The translations under genes were made by a program, and so were the position numbers. The notes below the pieces were generated by a model. The model ran no database searches, had not been told where the DNA came from, and saw nothing but the letters and a program-made list of their open reading frames with translations. Below, one piece after another: positions 30,142 to 39,365 of a stretch of DNA of 64,000 nucleotides. This DNA is from JAZGGS01 sp963749485 (GTDB taxonomy: Bacteria > Bacteroidota > Ignavibacteria > Ignavibacteriales > Ignavibacteriaceae): contig CAVVMV010000003.1 in the NCBI GenBank assembly GCA_963749485.1, forward strand, positions 1 to 64,000. Reading direction: 5' to 3'. Numbering within the stretch: position 1 is the first letter of the stretch; each line of letters opens with the position of its first letter.

Positions 30142-31065
30142 ATGTTACCTAGATTACTTTTAACCGTTGTATTATTTGCTGGTCTTGTGTCTGCCCAGGA
30201 AAATAATGGAGATAAAATAATTAAACCTGAGACTGGAAACATTATTCAATTGATACTACTCTTATTGAAATGTTTTCCACAATATATCCAAAGAGAATGA
30301 AACTGTTTTTAGACATACCTCCCTACCTATATTTGATGAATTAACTGATTTGGATAATGAAAATGTTGACCAGGTATTTGAATCAATCAGTGAATTCAAT
30401 GATCTTGTTAATAATGATCAAAAAAAACTCGGGTCAGTAGAACAATCAGTTAAATCATCTAAGGATTACGATACTTGTGAAACTTTTATGAGTATTACAG
30501 AGTGTACTTTTTTCAGAGATAAAGGAGATTATTCAATAACAGTAAAACAGGAGTATTAATCCAACATCATATAATATGATACGATGTATTTATTTATCCG
30601 GAGTTTTTGAAGGTGTAGATTATGGCAGTATGTATTTGCTTCAACATCAATCTTATATGGGTTTAAGAGGAAGGGTTATTATTTGTTTTGGAAGTTTATC
30701 GACCTGCTTCTCCTCCTGAATGTGCTAATGAGCGATGGCTATACTCTACGAATATATGTATTATGATGATGAAACTACGATATATACACCCTGGGGTACA
30801 AGTAGTAACCAGGCGATAATGTTTATAAATCCACACAGTTATGCGTGTTATCCAGTTTTGGGTAAAAAAGATACATCATCCATCTGCGTTGTAATGAAAT
30901 GATTATAGATGGTAACTAACTCACGTCTGATGAATTTCTAATTGGAGTTTCAAAAACGAGCAATTATATCCCTTTTGGGTAGGAATTTGGGATTTCGAAT
31001 CACATTCAGGAACCTGGATATCTTTTGATGAAGATGGTATGGTAAAAAACACAGGTCCGATGTAA
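30142..31065 (+). pseudogene. decayed secreted protein, function unknown
   Basis: ATG 30142, with AAAGGA upstream, begins a clear signal peptide (MLPRLLLTVVLFAGLVSAQ). After that the frame breaks repeatedly: a fragment ending TVKQEY (30350-30559), then pieces such as MYYDDETTIYTPWGTSSNQ (about 30768-30914) and GIWDFESHSGTWISFDEDG (about 30975-31065), each in a different frame and separated by stops. All pieces look like parts of one extracellular protein of about 300 aa. There are at least four disruptions, more than elsewhere in the window, so real decay is possible in addition to sequence error. I do not recognise the family. Confidence 0.5.
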
Positions 31066-31195
31066 GGAAGTGATATTCTTAAATCTATTAGATTTTTAAC
31101 ATAGTAATTTCCCCATACTGCTGAACCTTTATTATCAAATCTGCCCTTAGCTGGCTTATACTTCCAACTTATCCAGTTTATCCTCATTCATACCT

Positions 31196-32725
31196 TTAAA
31201 AACTATAATACAATCCTGCACCCGGTCCTAAAGGTAAACCAAGTAAAAGCCAGAGAACAAGTAGTGCCGTCCACAGGAAAAAGAAGACGATTGTATATGG
31301 AATCATTGTTGCGATGATAGTCCCTATTCCGGTTTTGCTTTCATACTTCTGAAAGAAAGCAATAATAAGAGCAAAGAAGCTCATCATTGGAGAAATTATA
31401 TTCGTAATACTATCGCCAATACGATAGACCACCTGGGTAAGCTCGGGAGAGTAACCCAGTAACATAAACATTGGAATAAAGATTGGAGCCATAAGCGCCC
31501 ATTTGGCAGAAGCACTTCCCATTAGCATGTTTATTGCAGAGGATAAAATTATAAATAAAATCATCAGCGGTATAACGCCAAGCCCTGAAGATGATAGAAC
31601 ATTTGCACCCTGTACTGCAAAAATAACCCCAAGGTTTGTCCACTTAAAATAAGCAACAAATTGTGCGGCAAAGAATACAAGTACAAGATAGAGACCCAAT
31701 GTCTTCATAGCGTTTCCCATACCTGTTACAACATCACCGTCATTTTTGTATTTCCCGGAACCGATTCCGTATGCAATTCCACCAAGTCCTGCAACTATTA
31801 ATAGCATTGCTACAACGCCCTTAATTAAAGGGGAGTTTAAAATACTTCCGTCCGCACCTCTTAAAAATCCCTCATCGGGAATAATCCCGAACAGAATAAT
31901 TATGAGTAAAACAGCAAAAGTAATAAGGCTATAGAGCAGTCCTTTTTTTTCAGCAGGAGAAAGCTTATCAATTTTTTCCTGCGGAACATCTCCTTTATAC
32001 CTGCCAAGCCTCGGCTCCACAATTTTTTCCGTTACCCATGTGCCTGCAGCAGATATTATGAATGTGGAAACGACCATAAAGTAATAGTTGGCAGTTGGAT
32101 TAACGGTGTAAGCAGCATCAATTATCCTGGCAGCTTCTTCAGAAAGTCCTGCAAGTAAAGGATCAACTGTTCCTAATAATAAGTTTGCACTAAAACCGCC
32201 TGAAACTCCCGCAAATGCTGCAGCCATTCCTGCAAGTGGATGGCGTCCGACAGATAAAAATATTATTCCTGCCAAAGGAATTAATAATACGTAGCCAACA
32301 TCACTCGCTGTGTTTGATAGAACACCAGATAAAACAATAATAAAAGTTAGCAGATGTTTTGGTGCAGATAAAACCAATAAGCGAATAACTGCACCGATCA
32401 GTCCGCTGCTCTCTGCAATTCCTATCCCCAGCATGGCAACGAGTACGATTCCAAGTGGGGCAAAGCTTGTAAAATTTGTAACCATTTCCAGCAGGATTCT
32501 TCTTAGCCCCTCAACTGTAAGCAGGTTAACAGGTTTTATTATTTCTTTTGTGCCCGGATGAATTGCCTGCCAGTCAAATAGATCGGCAAGCCCCGAAAGA
32601 ATTAAAACCGCAACTGCAAATATGGCAAACAGCGTTGCCGGATGAGGTAATGCATTTCCCGCTTTCTCGGTAAAATTTAAAAATTTATTAAATAGTGAAT
32701 TCTTTATTGCTTTTTGATTTTCCAT
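31196..32725 (-). CDS. AbgT-family transporter
   Basis: An intact inner-membrane protein of 509 aa with about 11-13 transmembrane segments. The N-terminus GNALPHPATLFAIFA and the conserved SNTASDVGYVLLIPLAG, PTANYYFM and MGSASAKWALMAPIFIPM segments identify the AbgT (p-aminobenzoyl-glutamate transporter) family. Members import p-aminobenzoyl-glutamate or export sulfonamide-like antifolates with a cation gradient; which of these applies is not visible. It is a single-gene unit on the minus strand. Confidence 0.9.
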   Translation of the reverse strand: MENQKAIKNSLFNKFLNFTEKAGNALPHPATLFAIFAVAVLILSGLADLFDWQAIHPGTKEIIKPVNLLTVEGLRRILLEMVTNFTSFAPLGIVLVAMLGIGIAESSGLIGAVIRLLVLSAPKHLLTFIIVLSGVLSNTASDVGYVLLIPLAGIIFLSVGRHPLAGMAAAFAGVSGGFSANLLLGTVDPLLAGLSEEAARIIDAAYTVNPTANYYFMVVSTFIISAAGTWVTEKIVEPRLGRYKGDVPQEKIDKLSPAEKKGLLYSLITFAVLLIIILFGIIPDEGFLRGADGSILNSPLIKGVVAMLLIVAGLGGIAYGIGSGKYKNDGDVVTGMGNAMKTLGLYLVLVFFAAQFVAYFKWTNLGVIFAVQGANVLSSSGLGVIPLMILFIILSSAINMLMGSASAKWALMAPIFIPMFMLLGYSPELTQVVYRIGDSITNIISPMMSFFALIIAFFQKYESKTGIGTIIATMIPYTIVFFFLWTALLVLWLLLGLPLGPGAGLYYSF

Positions 32726-32891
32726 TTTGTTGATTTCTAATTATGAATTTTTTGGTTGTGTGAAATATAAGAAAAGAAAAAACAGTGATGAGCAATCGGC
32801 ATTATGTTATCGGGCAGAAAAAAACCGTTATCTCTGATGGTAAATTATGAAAATCAATTGATGATGATTTTATAACATTTAACAAGATGGG

Positions 32892-32964
32892 AGCCAACTG
32901 GCGGAATTGAACCGCCGACCTACTCATTACGAATGAGTTGCTCTACCAGCTGAGCTAAGTTGGC
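32892..32964 (-). tRNA. tRNA-Thr (anticodon CGT)
   Basis: The minus strand folds into a full cloverleaf: acceptor GCCAACT/AGTTGGC, D arm AGCTCAGCTGGTAGAGC, anticodon stem ACTCA/TGAGT with loop TTCGTAA (anticodon CGT, reading ACG), and T arm GGCGG-TTCAATT-CCGCC. CCA does not directly follow the acceptor. Confidence 0.95.
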
Positions 32965-33000
32965 TTTACTAAAAACCGGGGAGTTAACCAAAAAAGAAAA

Positions 33001-33096
33001 CTACCTTACTTTCTTTTTATGTCTGTTTTTCCTTAATCTTTTTTTGCGCTTGTGTGTAGACATTTTATGGCGCTTTCTCTTTTTTCCACAGGACAT
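33001..33096 (-). CDS. AURKAIP1/COX24-domain mini protein (31 aa)
   Basis: ATG 33096 with TAGGAGAA upstream opens 31 codons ending in TAG. More than half of the residues are Lys, Arg or His (GKKRKRHKMSTHKRKKRLRK). This matches the AURKAIP1/COX24 C-terminal motif (DUF1713), found in mitochondrial ribosomal protein mS38 and in short bacterial homologues such as actinobacterial bS22. A ribosomal RNA-binding role is therefore likely. It lies between tRNA-Thr and the TPR gene. It is easy to miss because of its size. Confidence 0.8.
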   Translation of the reverse strand: MSCGKKRKRHKMSTHKRKKRLRKNRHKKKVR

Positions 33097-33118
33097 GTAA
33101 TTCTCCTATTATAATTTT

Positions 33119-34016
33119 TTAATGTGAATCTAATAAACTTTGTGATCTTTTGCCCGCATCAGAATTCGGGTTAATCTCTATTGCTTTTCTAAGCCATTCT
33201 CTGGCAACATCTATATTACCGGCATTTAAATTTACAACTCCTAAGTTAAGATGCCCAATCTGGTGAACTGGATTAAACTCAAGGGCTTTTTCCATCTCCT
33301 TAATTGCATTATCATGATCTGAAAGACTAAAATAACAAACTCCCATATCAATTCTTGCATCAGGATCTGAAGGATTAACCTCAAGGTATTTTTTATAATT
33401 ATGTAATCGCTTTTTCAAACATACCAGCATCCTGCTGCAAGTTTGCCAGCGTAAGCAACGATGAAAGATCCGCAGGATTGTTAGCAACTATTTGTTCAAG
33501 ATTATTAATTTCTGAAAGATTACTAAGGTTGATACCGGAATTAGTGTTAGGAGGTGTATTATTTGTTTGCACCTCCGCTTTATCGAGCACTCCCGTAGTA
33601 AGTAAAATAATCACAACAAAAATTCCAACTGTAGATATTATCAGTAACAATTTTTTAGAATCAAACTCATTCTTTCCTTTAATATCTTTTTGAATCCTTT
33701 GGTTTTTGCTTTTGCTGCTCTTTATTTTTTTCCGTTGAGTGGGTTCAGAAGGTTTTTGATAAGGAGGTTTACTTTTTTTATCAACCGTTATAGTCTTTTC
33801 CTTTTTAACTCCGTGGAGTTTAACTCCACACCCATCACAATTTTTATTTTTTAAAGGATTTTCCTCGCCGCAGTTACTACATATAATTATACTGGTAGTG
33901 TAAGTTTCAACTTTCTCTTCGGAAGAAGAAGAATGAGTTACTTGTGTTCCGCACTCAGGACAGAACTTCATCTCTCTTTCAAATTCATAACTACATTTAG
34001 TACACTGTCTTTGCAT
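33119..34016 (-). CDS. zinc-ribbon, membrane-anchored TPR protein (one frameshift)
   Basis: About 299 aa. Two N-terminal zinc ribbons (CTKCSYEF...CPECG; CSNCGEEN...CDGCG) precede a Lys-rich linker, one transmembrane helix (about 122-142) and a C-terminal TPR region (two or three repeats, e.g. ARIDMGVCYFSLSDHDNAIKEM). The frame changes near 33410-33420. The ATG overlaps the HU stop by one base (TAATG), so the two are co-translated. The architecture suggests a scaffold with cytoplasmic zinc ribbons; no enzymatic motif is seen and the function is unknown. Confidence 0.75.
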
Positions 34017-34324
34017 TAACTACCGGATCCTTTTTCTTTTTCCATCATTCCCTGGTTTACAAGTTCTTTAAAATCTTTAGAAAATTTGAAAGTTGGGACA
34101 TAGTGTTCAGGGACAAAAACCTGTTCGCCGGTTTTAGGGTTTCTCGCCTGCCTGGCATTCTTTTTCTTAACGCGGTAACTTCCAAAACCGCGAATCTCTA
34201 TTCCTCTTCCTTCTTTGAGAGCTTCAATAACGGTTTTGAAAAATCCTTCAATTATTGCTTCAGTTTCTAATTTAGTTAATCCGGTTCCGGCTGCAACTTT
34301 ATCAACAATATCAGCCTTAGTCAT
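34016..34324 (-). CDS. HU/IHF-family DNA-binding protein
   Basis: A histone-like protein of 102 aa. The N-terminal helices MTKADIVDKVAAGTGLTK, the GFGSYRVKKKNARQARNPKTGE arm that bends DNA, and the PTFKFSKDFKELV end are all typical. It matches the length of HU/IHF with a short extra C-terminal tail. First gene of a two-gene unit with the zinc-ribbon/TPR protein. IHF-alpha, IHF-beta and HU cannot be separated from sequence alone. Confidence 0.92.
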   Translation of the reverse strand: MTKADIVDKVAAGTGLTKLETEAIIEGFFKTVIEALKEGRGIEIRGFGSYRVKKKNARQARNPKTGEQVFVPEHYVPTFKFSKDFKELVNQGMMEKEKGSGS

Positions 34325-34629
34325 AGTTTCACCTTTTCAAATTTTATTAAAATTTTAAAATGCTCTCAAATTTAGCTGGTAAAGTTATCAAACTTAAGCT
34401 GTAAAGTCAATAAAAAAAAGAGGTTACAGCTACTAATACTTACCTTTCTCCAGAAAGAATTGGATAAGGTTTTTTATTCAATCAATAATTTATTTATTTT
34501 CATTTCTCAAAGTGATAAATTTTCTCAGGATGACCTAAATTTGTTACTAAAATGGCTGGTTTTCTTAATTCTTGCCGCTGGTACAAAATTTGGAATTTTA
34601 ACTAAAACATAATAATAAAGATTACTGAC
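34325..34629. other. intergenic between divergent HU and a small membrane gene
   Basis: It holds the probable HU promoter on the minus side and one doubtful short ORF on the plus side (34460-34612, listed separately). Nothing else was recognised. Confidence 0.5.
34460..34612 (+). CDS. possible 50-aa ORF with one hydrophobic helix
   Basis: A TTG-started frame of 50 codons ends 17 nt before the next gene. Its text (DKFSQDDLNLLLKWLVFLILAAGTKFG) looks protein-like and includes one membrane-length helix, but there is no clear ribosome site and no known family. The frame is open further upstream without an ATG. Confidence 0.2.
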   Translation: MDKVFYSINNLFIFISQSDKFSQDDLNLLLKWLVFLILAAGTKFGILTKT

Positions 34630-34953
34630 ATGGAACTCCCCGAAATAATTGGCTCTACAATTTTACTTTTTTCAACCGTAATTATTTTACTGTTTACCTT
34701 TTCATATGTCATTTACAAACTAAAAAACCAAACACGGCTGCAACCAGGTTTCAACAAGGTTCAGAGAATACCTGCTAAAACGGAACAGATTAAAGTTGAA
34801 GATTTGGCAAAAGATCAATTAAGCGAACCTGTTTTTGGCAGTGTAGATGACAGGGTGCAGTTTAGCCAACCCAAGGTAACTAACCGTTTCGAAATTGTAA
34901 ATGAAAATTTGCATATAAAAAACAAAGCATTGGAAGAACGCAACTTTAATTAA
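34630..34953 (+). CDS. small single-pass membrane protein, unknown
   Basis: A protein of 107 aa with one N-terminal transmembrane helix (about 10-29), a basic segment just inside (YKLKNQTR), then a polar, probably disordered cytoplasmic tail ending NKALEERNFN. No conserved domain is recognised. It stands between HU and the copper genes; a 140-nt gap argues against co-transcription with the latter. Codon use is like its neighbours. Confidence 0.5.
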   Translation: MELPEIIGSTILLFSTVIILLFTFSYVIYKLKNQTRLQPGFNKVQRIPAKTEQIKVEDLAKDQLSEPVFGSVDDRVQFSQPKVTNRFEIVNENLHIKNKALEERNFN

Positions 34954-35000
34954 TTTGCATCCGCTATTTAATATTCCTTCAATTCACTTCTGTAAATTTC

Positions 35001-35025
35001 AGATAAATTCTATTGTAATTTATCT
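35001..35025 (+). promoter_or_regulatory. perfect 9-bp inverted repeat upstream of the HMA-AraC gene
   Basis: AGATAAATT (35001-35009) and AATTTATCT (35017-35025) form perfect arms with a 7-nt spacer, 68 nt before the ATG of the regulator. It could be the operator of that gene or a small hairpin. No T run follows, so a terminator is unlikely. Confidence 0.45.
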
Positions 35026-35093
35026 CACACTGTATTTTAAATACTTTCCTTTTAAATATTATTTGTTTTACATTAAGCTAAAGCAATATTAAA

Positions 35094-35672
35094 ATGAAAA
35101 GAAAAACTCTACATATTAAGAATATGGTATGCAACCGCTGTATAAAAGTAGTTAAAGAAGAAATGGAGAAATTAAATTACGGCGTTGAAAAAATTGAACT
35201 TGGGGAAGTTGTGATATCAAGTGATAAAGACAAATTTAACCTGGAAAAAATTAAAGAAGCACTTGAGGAAAATGGGTTCGAATTATTTGACAGCAGGAAC
35301 GCTAATATTATTGAGCGCATTAAAATATTGATAATCAATTCAATACATCACCAATCGATTGAAAGTTTTTCTGATATTAATCTCAGTAAGGAAATAGTTA
35401 GTGAAACCGGCTTGAGTTATCAATACGTGAGTTCTCTGTTTTCTTCGACAGAAGGAATAACAATTGAAAAATTCATCATAAGCCAAAAGATAGAAAAGGT
35501 TAAAGAACTGCTGGTATATGATGAACTAACCCTGAGTGAAATAGCATACAACCTTGGTTACAGCAGTGTCCAGCATCTTTCCAACCAGTTTAAAAAAATA
35601 ACCGGGCTAACACCAACCTATTTTAAACGATTAAAAGAGAAGAAAAGAAAACCTCTTGATAAAATTAACTGA
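35094..35672 (+). CDS. HMA-like/AraC-HTH fusion regulator
   Basis: A protein of 192 aa. Residues 1-70 resemble a heavy-metal-associated domain with a CxxC site (MVCNRCIKVV) and a ferredoxin-like pattern. Residues 75-185 are an AraC-type double helix-turn-helix (LTLSEIAYNLGYSSVQHLSNQFKKITGLTPTYFKR). This pairing suggests a DNA-binding protein that senses Cu(I) or a similar soft metal. It is followed by copZ and copA on the same strand, so it probably controls them and perhaps itself via the inverted repeat at 35001. The metal and direction of control are inferred. Confidence 0.75.
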   Translation: MKRKTLHIKNMVCNRCIKVVKEEMEKLNYGVEKIELGEVVISSDKDKFNLEKIKEALEENGFELFDSRNANIIERIKILIINSIHHQSIESFSDINLSKEIVSETGLSYQYVSSLFSSTEGITIEKFIISQKIEKVKELLVYDELTLSEIAYNLGYSSVQHLSNQFKKITGLTPTYFKRLKEKKRKPLDKIN

Positions 35673-35777
35673 CCTTAAAATTTTATAACTCTTTCCTGAT
35701 TTTTTATAACGCATCTTCTATATCCAAACTCTATTTTTGTACCATATTTTAAAAATACTAATTAAAGGAAAACCAGA

Positions 35778-35981
35778 ATGGAAAAAACATTCAATATAGA
35801 TGGGATGTCTTGTGGTCACTGCGTGATGGCAGTTGAAAAAGAGCTGGGCAAACTGGAAATCGAAAAGAAAAAAGTTGAAATTGGTTCTGCAAAGATAAGT
35901 TTCGATTTAGAAATAGTAAGTGAAGAAAATATTAAAGATGCAATTGAAGAAGCCGGATACAAAGTAATCGAAATAAAATAA
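35778..35981 (+). CDS. copZ: HMA-domain copper chaperone
   Basis: A 67-aa single HMA domain with the metal site MSCGHC near residue 10 and the usual beta-alpha-beta-beta-alpha-beta pattern. Proteins of this kind carry Cu(I) in the cytoplasm and hand it to the exporter CopA, encoded 21 nt downstream. A GGAAAACC stretch precedes ATG 35778. The assignment to copper over other soft metals rests on the neighbouring CPC-type ATPase. Confidence 0.85.
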   Translation: MEKTFNIDGMSCGHCVMAVEKELGKLEIEKKKVEIGSAKISFDLEIVSEENIKDAIEEAGYKVIEIK

Positions 35982-36002
35982 ACTAGTTCGTAGATAGATA
36001 AG

Positions 36003-38250
36003 ATGGAAAACAAAGTTAAAGTTGATAAAATTTCTCTTCCGGTTGAGGGTATGACCTGTGCAAGCTGTGTTGCGCGTGTTGAAAAATCAATTGCAAAGAT
36101 TGAAGGTGTAACAGATGTGGCAGTAAATCTTGCAACTGAAAAAGCAACCTTTAATATTGATAAAAGCAAAACAGGAATAGGTGAAATAAAAAAAGTTGTT
36201 GAAGAAGCAGGATATAAAATTGATCTTTCATCTTTTGATGAAGATAAAAATTCCACAATTGCAGATGCAGATGCGGAAAAAACTGTCGGATTATGATCTA
36301 ACACTGAAAAAAGATTTTCTTTTCGCTTTAATTCTAACCATCCCTTTTTCTATACTTAGTATGAGCCAAATGTTTGAAGGAATTAGAGAGCTAATTCCTT
36401 TTACCGATTTCCAGTTAAATAAAATTCTTCTCATACTAACCACTCCTGTTATTTTTATTTCCGGCAAAAGATTTTTTAAAATATTCTGGAATAATTTAAA
36501 ACACTTTACTGCTGATATGAATTCGCTTGTAGCTGTTGGCACAGGCGCGGCATTTTCATTTAGTGTTTTAATTACTCTCTTTCCTGAACTAATACTAAAA
36601 GCTAATGAAATCCCTCATGTTTATTTTGATACAACTGTTGTAATAATAACATTAATCTTAATGGGTAAGTGGCTGGAAGCCAGGGCTAAAACGAAGACGG
36701 GTTCTGCAATTAAAAAATTGATTGCGCTGAAACCTAAGACTGCGCTAATCAAAACCGCTGATGGAGAGAAAATAATTAATGTAACCGAATTGAAAAACGG
36801 TGATATTGTAATTGTAAAACCTGGTGAAAAAATTCCTGCGGATGGAAAAATAAAATCAGGTTATTCAACAGTTGATGAATCGATGCTTACTGGTGAAAGT
36901 TTTCCTGTGGAGAAAACTGAAGACGACAAAATATTTGGCGGGACAATAAATAAATCGGGCTCATTTGAGTTTGAAGTTACTGCAACAGGTATAGATTCAG
37001 TTCTCGGAAAAATAATTACTCTTGTTGAAGAAGCCCAGGGCTCAAAAGCGCCGATACAAAAATTAGCTGATAAAGTTGCTGCTGTATTTGTACCGATTGT
37101 TATTGTTATTGCTGTAATTACATTTATAGTATGGTTTATAGTTGGAGGAGATGATGCGTTTACAAAAGCACTCATTAATTTTGTTGCAGTGCTTATCATT
37201 GCTTGCCCGTGCGCTATGGGTTTGGCAACTCCAACTGCTTTAATTGTTGGAATTGGGAAAGGTGCTGAAAATGGAATATTAATTAAAGACGGTGAACACT
37301 TAGAATTAGCACACAAAATTAGAACCGTTTTATTCGATAAAACGGGAACGATTACTGAAGGTAAACCTTTTGTAAGTAAAGTGGTTTCCAATGGTTATGA
37401 TGAAAATGAATTAATAAAACTCGTTGCATCACTTGAAAAAAGATCAGAACATCCGCTGGCTGAGGCAATAGTTAACTATGCTAAATCTAAAGCTATTTCT
37501 ACAACTGATCCCGAGAAATTTGAAAGCACAACAGGTTTTGGATTGACAGGTATAGTTGAAAATAAAAAGATTATCATAGGTAATAAAAATTTTCTATCTA
37601 ATTATAATTTAACTTCAAATGATTTTGCGGATAAAGCTGATCAGCTTTCCTCCGAAGGAAAAACAGTTGTACATGTTGCAATAGATGGTAAATCATCAGG
37701 CATAATTGCAATTGAAGATCCAATTAAAAATACCTCGGCTGAAGCAATTAAAGAATTAAAAAGGTTGAACATAAAAACAATTATGATTACCGGGGATAAC
37801 AAACGCAATGCGGAACACATTGCAAAGCAGTTGGGAATAGATGATTTTGAAGCAGAAGTTCTGCCTGAAGATAAAGCAAACATTGTTTCGAAGTATCAAA
37901 AGCAGGGTGAAATAATTGCAATGGTAGGAGACGGTATAAACGATGCACCAGCACTGGCGCAAGCTGATGTAGGGATTGCTGTAGGCACTGGAACCGATGT
38001 AGCAATTGAGACAGGTGATATTGTTTTAATTAAAGGTGATTTAATGGGAGTTGCCAAAGCAATTAAATTATCCAAAGCAACAATCAGAACAATCAAACAA
38101 AATCTTTTCTGGGCTTTTATTTATAATACAGTTGGTATTCCGTTAGCAGCTATAGGCTGGCTTAATCCAATGTTTGCTGCATTGGCAATGGCATTCAGTT
38201 CTGTATCGGTTGTTACAAATTCACTCAGATTAAAAAAACTAAAACTTTAG
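36003..38250 (+). CDS. copA: copper-exporting P1B-type ATPase (one frameshift)
   Basis: The full reading is about 749 aa. The N-terminal HMA domain has GMTCASCVARVE. After a frame change near 36250-36290 come eight transmembrane segments with the CPC ion site (IACPCAMGLATP), the TGE actuator motif (LTGESFPVE), the phosphorylated aspartate DKTGTITEG, the HP motif (SEHPLAEAI) and MVGDGINDAPALAQADVGIA. CPC with two C-terminal helices marks the Cu(I) type. It pumps copper out of the cytoplasm. It is the last gene of the regulator-chaperone-exporter unit. Confidence 0.94.
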
Positions 38251-38278
38251 ATCCTGTAGGATGACTTAATAGTGAACA

Positions 38279-38689
38279 TTACAAACATTTATAAACATTG
38301 GGATTCGCACCAAGGTTAAGTGTAAATGTACCAAATTCCACTTCAGTATCGGTGAGCGTTACTATAAGTGTCATCACACTTCCTTCAATATGTCCTTTAT
38401 ACAATGCCGGATGCTCATCAGGAACTTCGTCAATTCTGATTGGTCCGCCACGTTCAAATACATGAATTCCACTAACTTCAAACTCACCGTTTTCATCAAT
38501 AATCATAGGCTCATCAATTGTGCCGTGTGCGCAATCATAATCAAGTGTTGCGCTGCTATCCGAAACAACCATACCAATATGTTCCCCACCCCATACGCCG
38601 ATTACTTCAGTCTGGCAATTACTTCCTGCACATCCCCCAAAAGATATCCAACAGAATATAAGAATAATTCCTGCACTCGATAATTTCAT
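38279..38689 (-). CDS. small lipoprotein, unknown
   Basis: A protein of 136 aa with a lipoprotein signal (hydrophobic ILIFCWISF, then lipobox FGGC). The mature part is acidic, with two cysteines near SNCQTEV and DYDCAHG, and mostly beta. The pattern (VWGGEHIGMVVSDSSATLDYDCAHGT) repeats in small secreted proteins of unknown role in related bacteria, as far as I recall. It lies convergent to copA with a 28-nt gap. Confidence 0.65.
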   Translation of the reverse strand: MKLSSAGIILIFCWISFGGCAGSNCQTEVIGVWGGEHIGMVVSDSSATLDYDCAHGTIDEPMIIDENGEFEVSGIHVFERGGPIRIDEVPDEHPALYKGHIEGSVMTLIVTLTDTEVEFGTFTLNLGANPNVYKCL

Positions 38690-38762
38690 TTCTCTTCCTT
38701 TAAATTTATATCAGTTTTAAGAACTAACTATTTTTATTATAGATCCGATAACGAAGTTTTAA

Positions 38763-39260
38763 TTAAACCTGACCGGGAGAAGTTGAAACAGTTTTACTTC
38801 TCTCTATTGATTGCAGAGCAAGGTAGTTTTCACCAAATTTCTTCATATTGTCTAGTTCAGTATCAAATTGATCGAAATGGCGTTCTTCATCTGCTACTAA
38901 TTCTTCAAATATTTTCTTGGATGTGGAATCGGCATTAGCGGAACACTCATTTGCCCAAACATTATAATCTCTTGCACTTTCTTCTTCCATTTGTGCACCA
39001 CATTGAACCATATCTTTTGGTTCCTTAATTTTCTGAACTTCGCCGCCAACTTTCATTTCCACTTCACCTTTAAGAAAAAGGATTCTTTCTGCCAACCGTT
39101 CAACGTGCATCATTTCTTCAATTGCAGTCTTCTTAAATAATCCGGCTAAAAGATCATAACCCTGATCATCGCATTGAAAATGGAAATACATATACTGGTG
39201 GATAGCCAGCATTTCATCAGCTATTGCTTTATTTAATAAATCTATACTTTTTTCGTGCAT
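38763..39260 (-). CDS. bfr: bacterioferritin
   Basis: A four-helix ferritin of 165 aa. Ferroxidase ligands fit the pattern: Glu in ADEMLAIHQY, Glu and His in EEMMHVERL, Glu in EEESARDYN, and Glu/His in DEERHFDQFD. The Met in EEMMHVE is at the heme-ligand position of bacterioferritins. It stores iron in a 24-mer shell. A proline-rich tail (VSTSPGQV) extends beyond the usual length by a few residues. Single-gene unit. Confidence 0.9.
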   Translation of the reverse strand: MHEKSIDLLNKAIADEMLAIHQYMYFHFQCDDQGYDLLAGLFKKTAIEEMMHVERLAERILFLKGEVEMKVGGEVQKIKEPKDMVQCGAQMEEESARDYNVWANECSANADSTSKKIFEELVADEERHFDQFDTELDNMKKFGENYLALQSIERSKTVSTSPGQV

Positions 39261-39365
39261 TATTTTTTCTCCTGTCAGTTTTTATACATGCAAATTAGTC
39301 TTACTAAAATATGAAAAAGGGAATCAGTATTAAAGAGAAAACCAGCAGGTATATAATCTATCAGA

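Noticed and set aside
30921..31187. Minus-strand frame of 88 codons downstream of the AbgT gene
   Set aside because: Its composition is fair, but it overlaps the plus-strand pieces of the decayed gene, and its text matches no family.
38250..38264. ATCCT/AGGAT palindrome after copA
   Set aside because: Five-base arms with a two-base centre and no T run; too weak to call.
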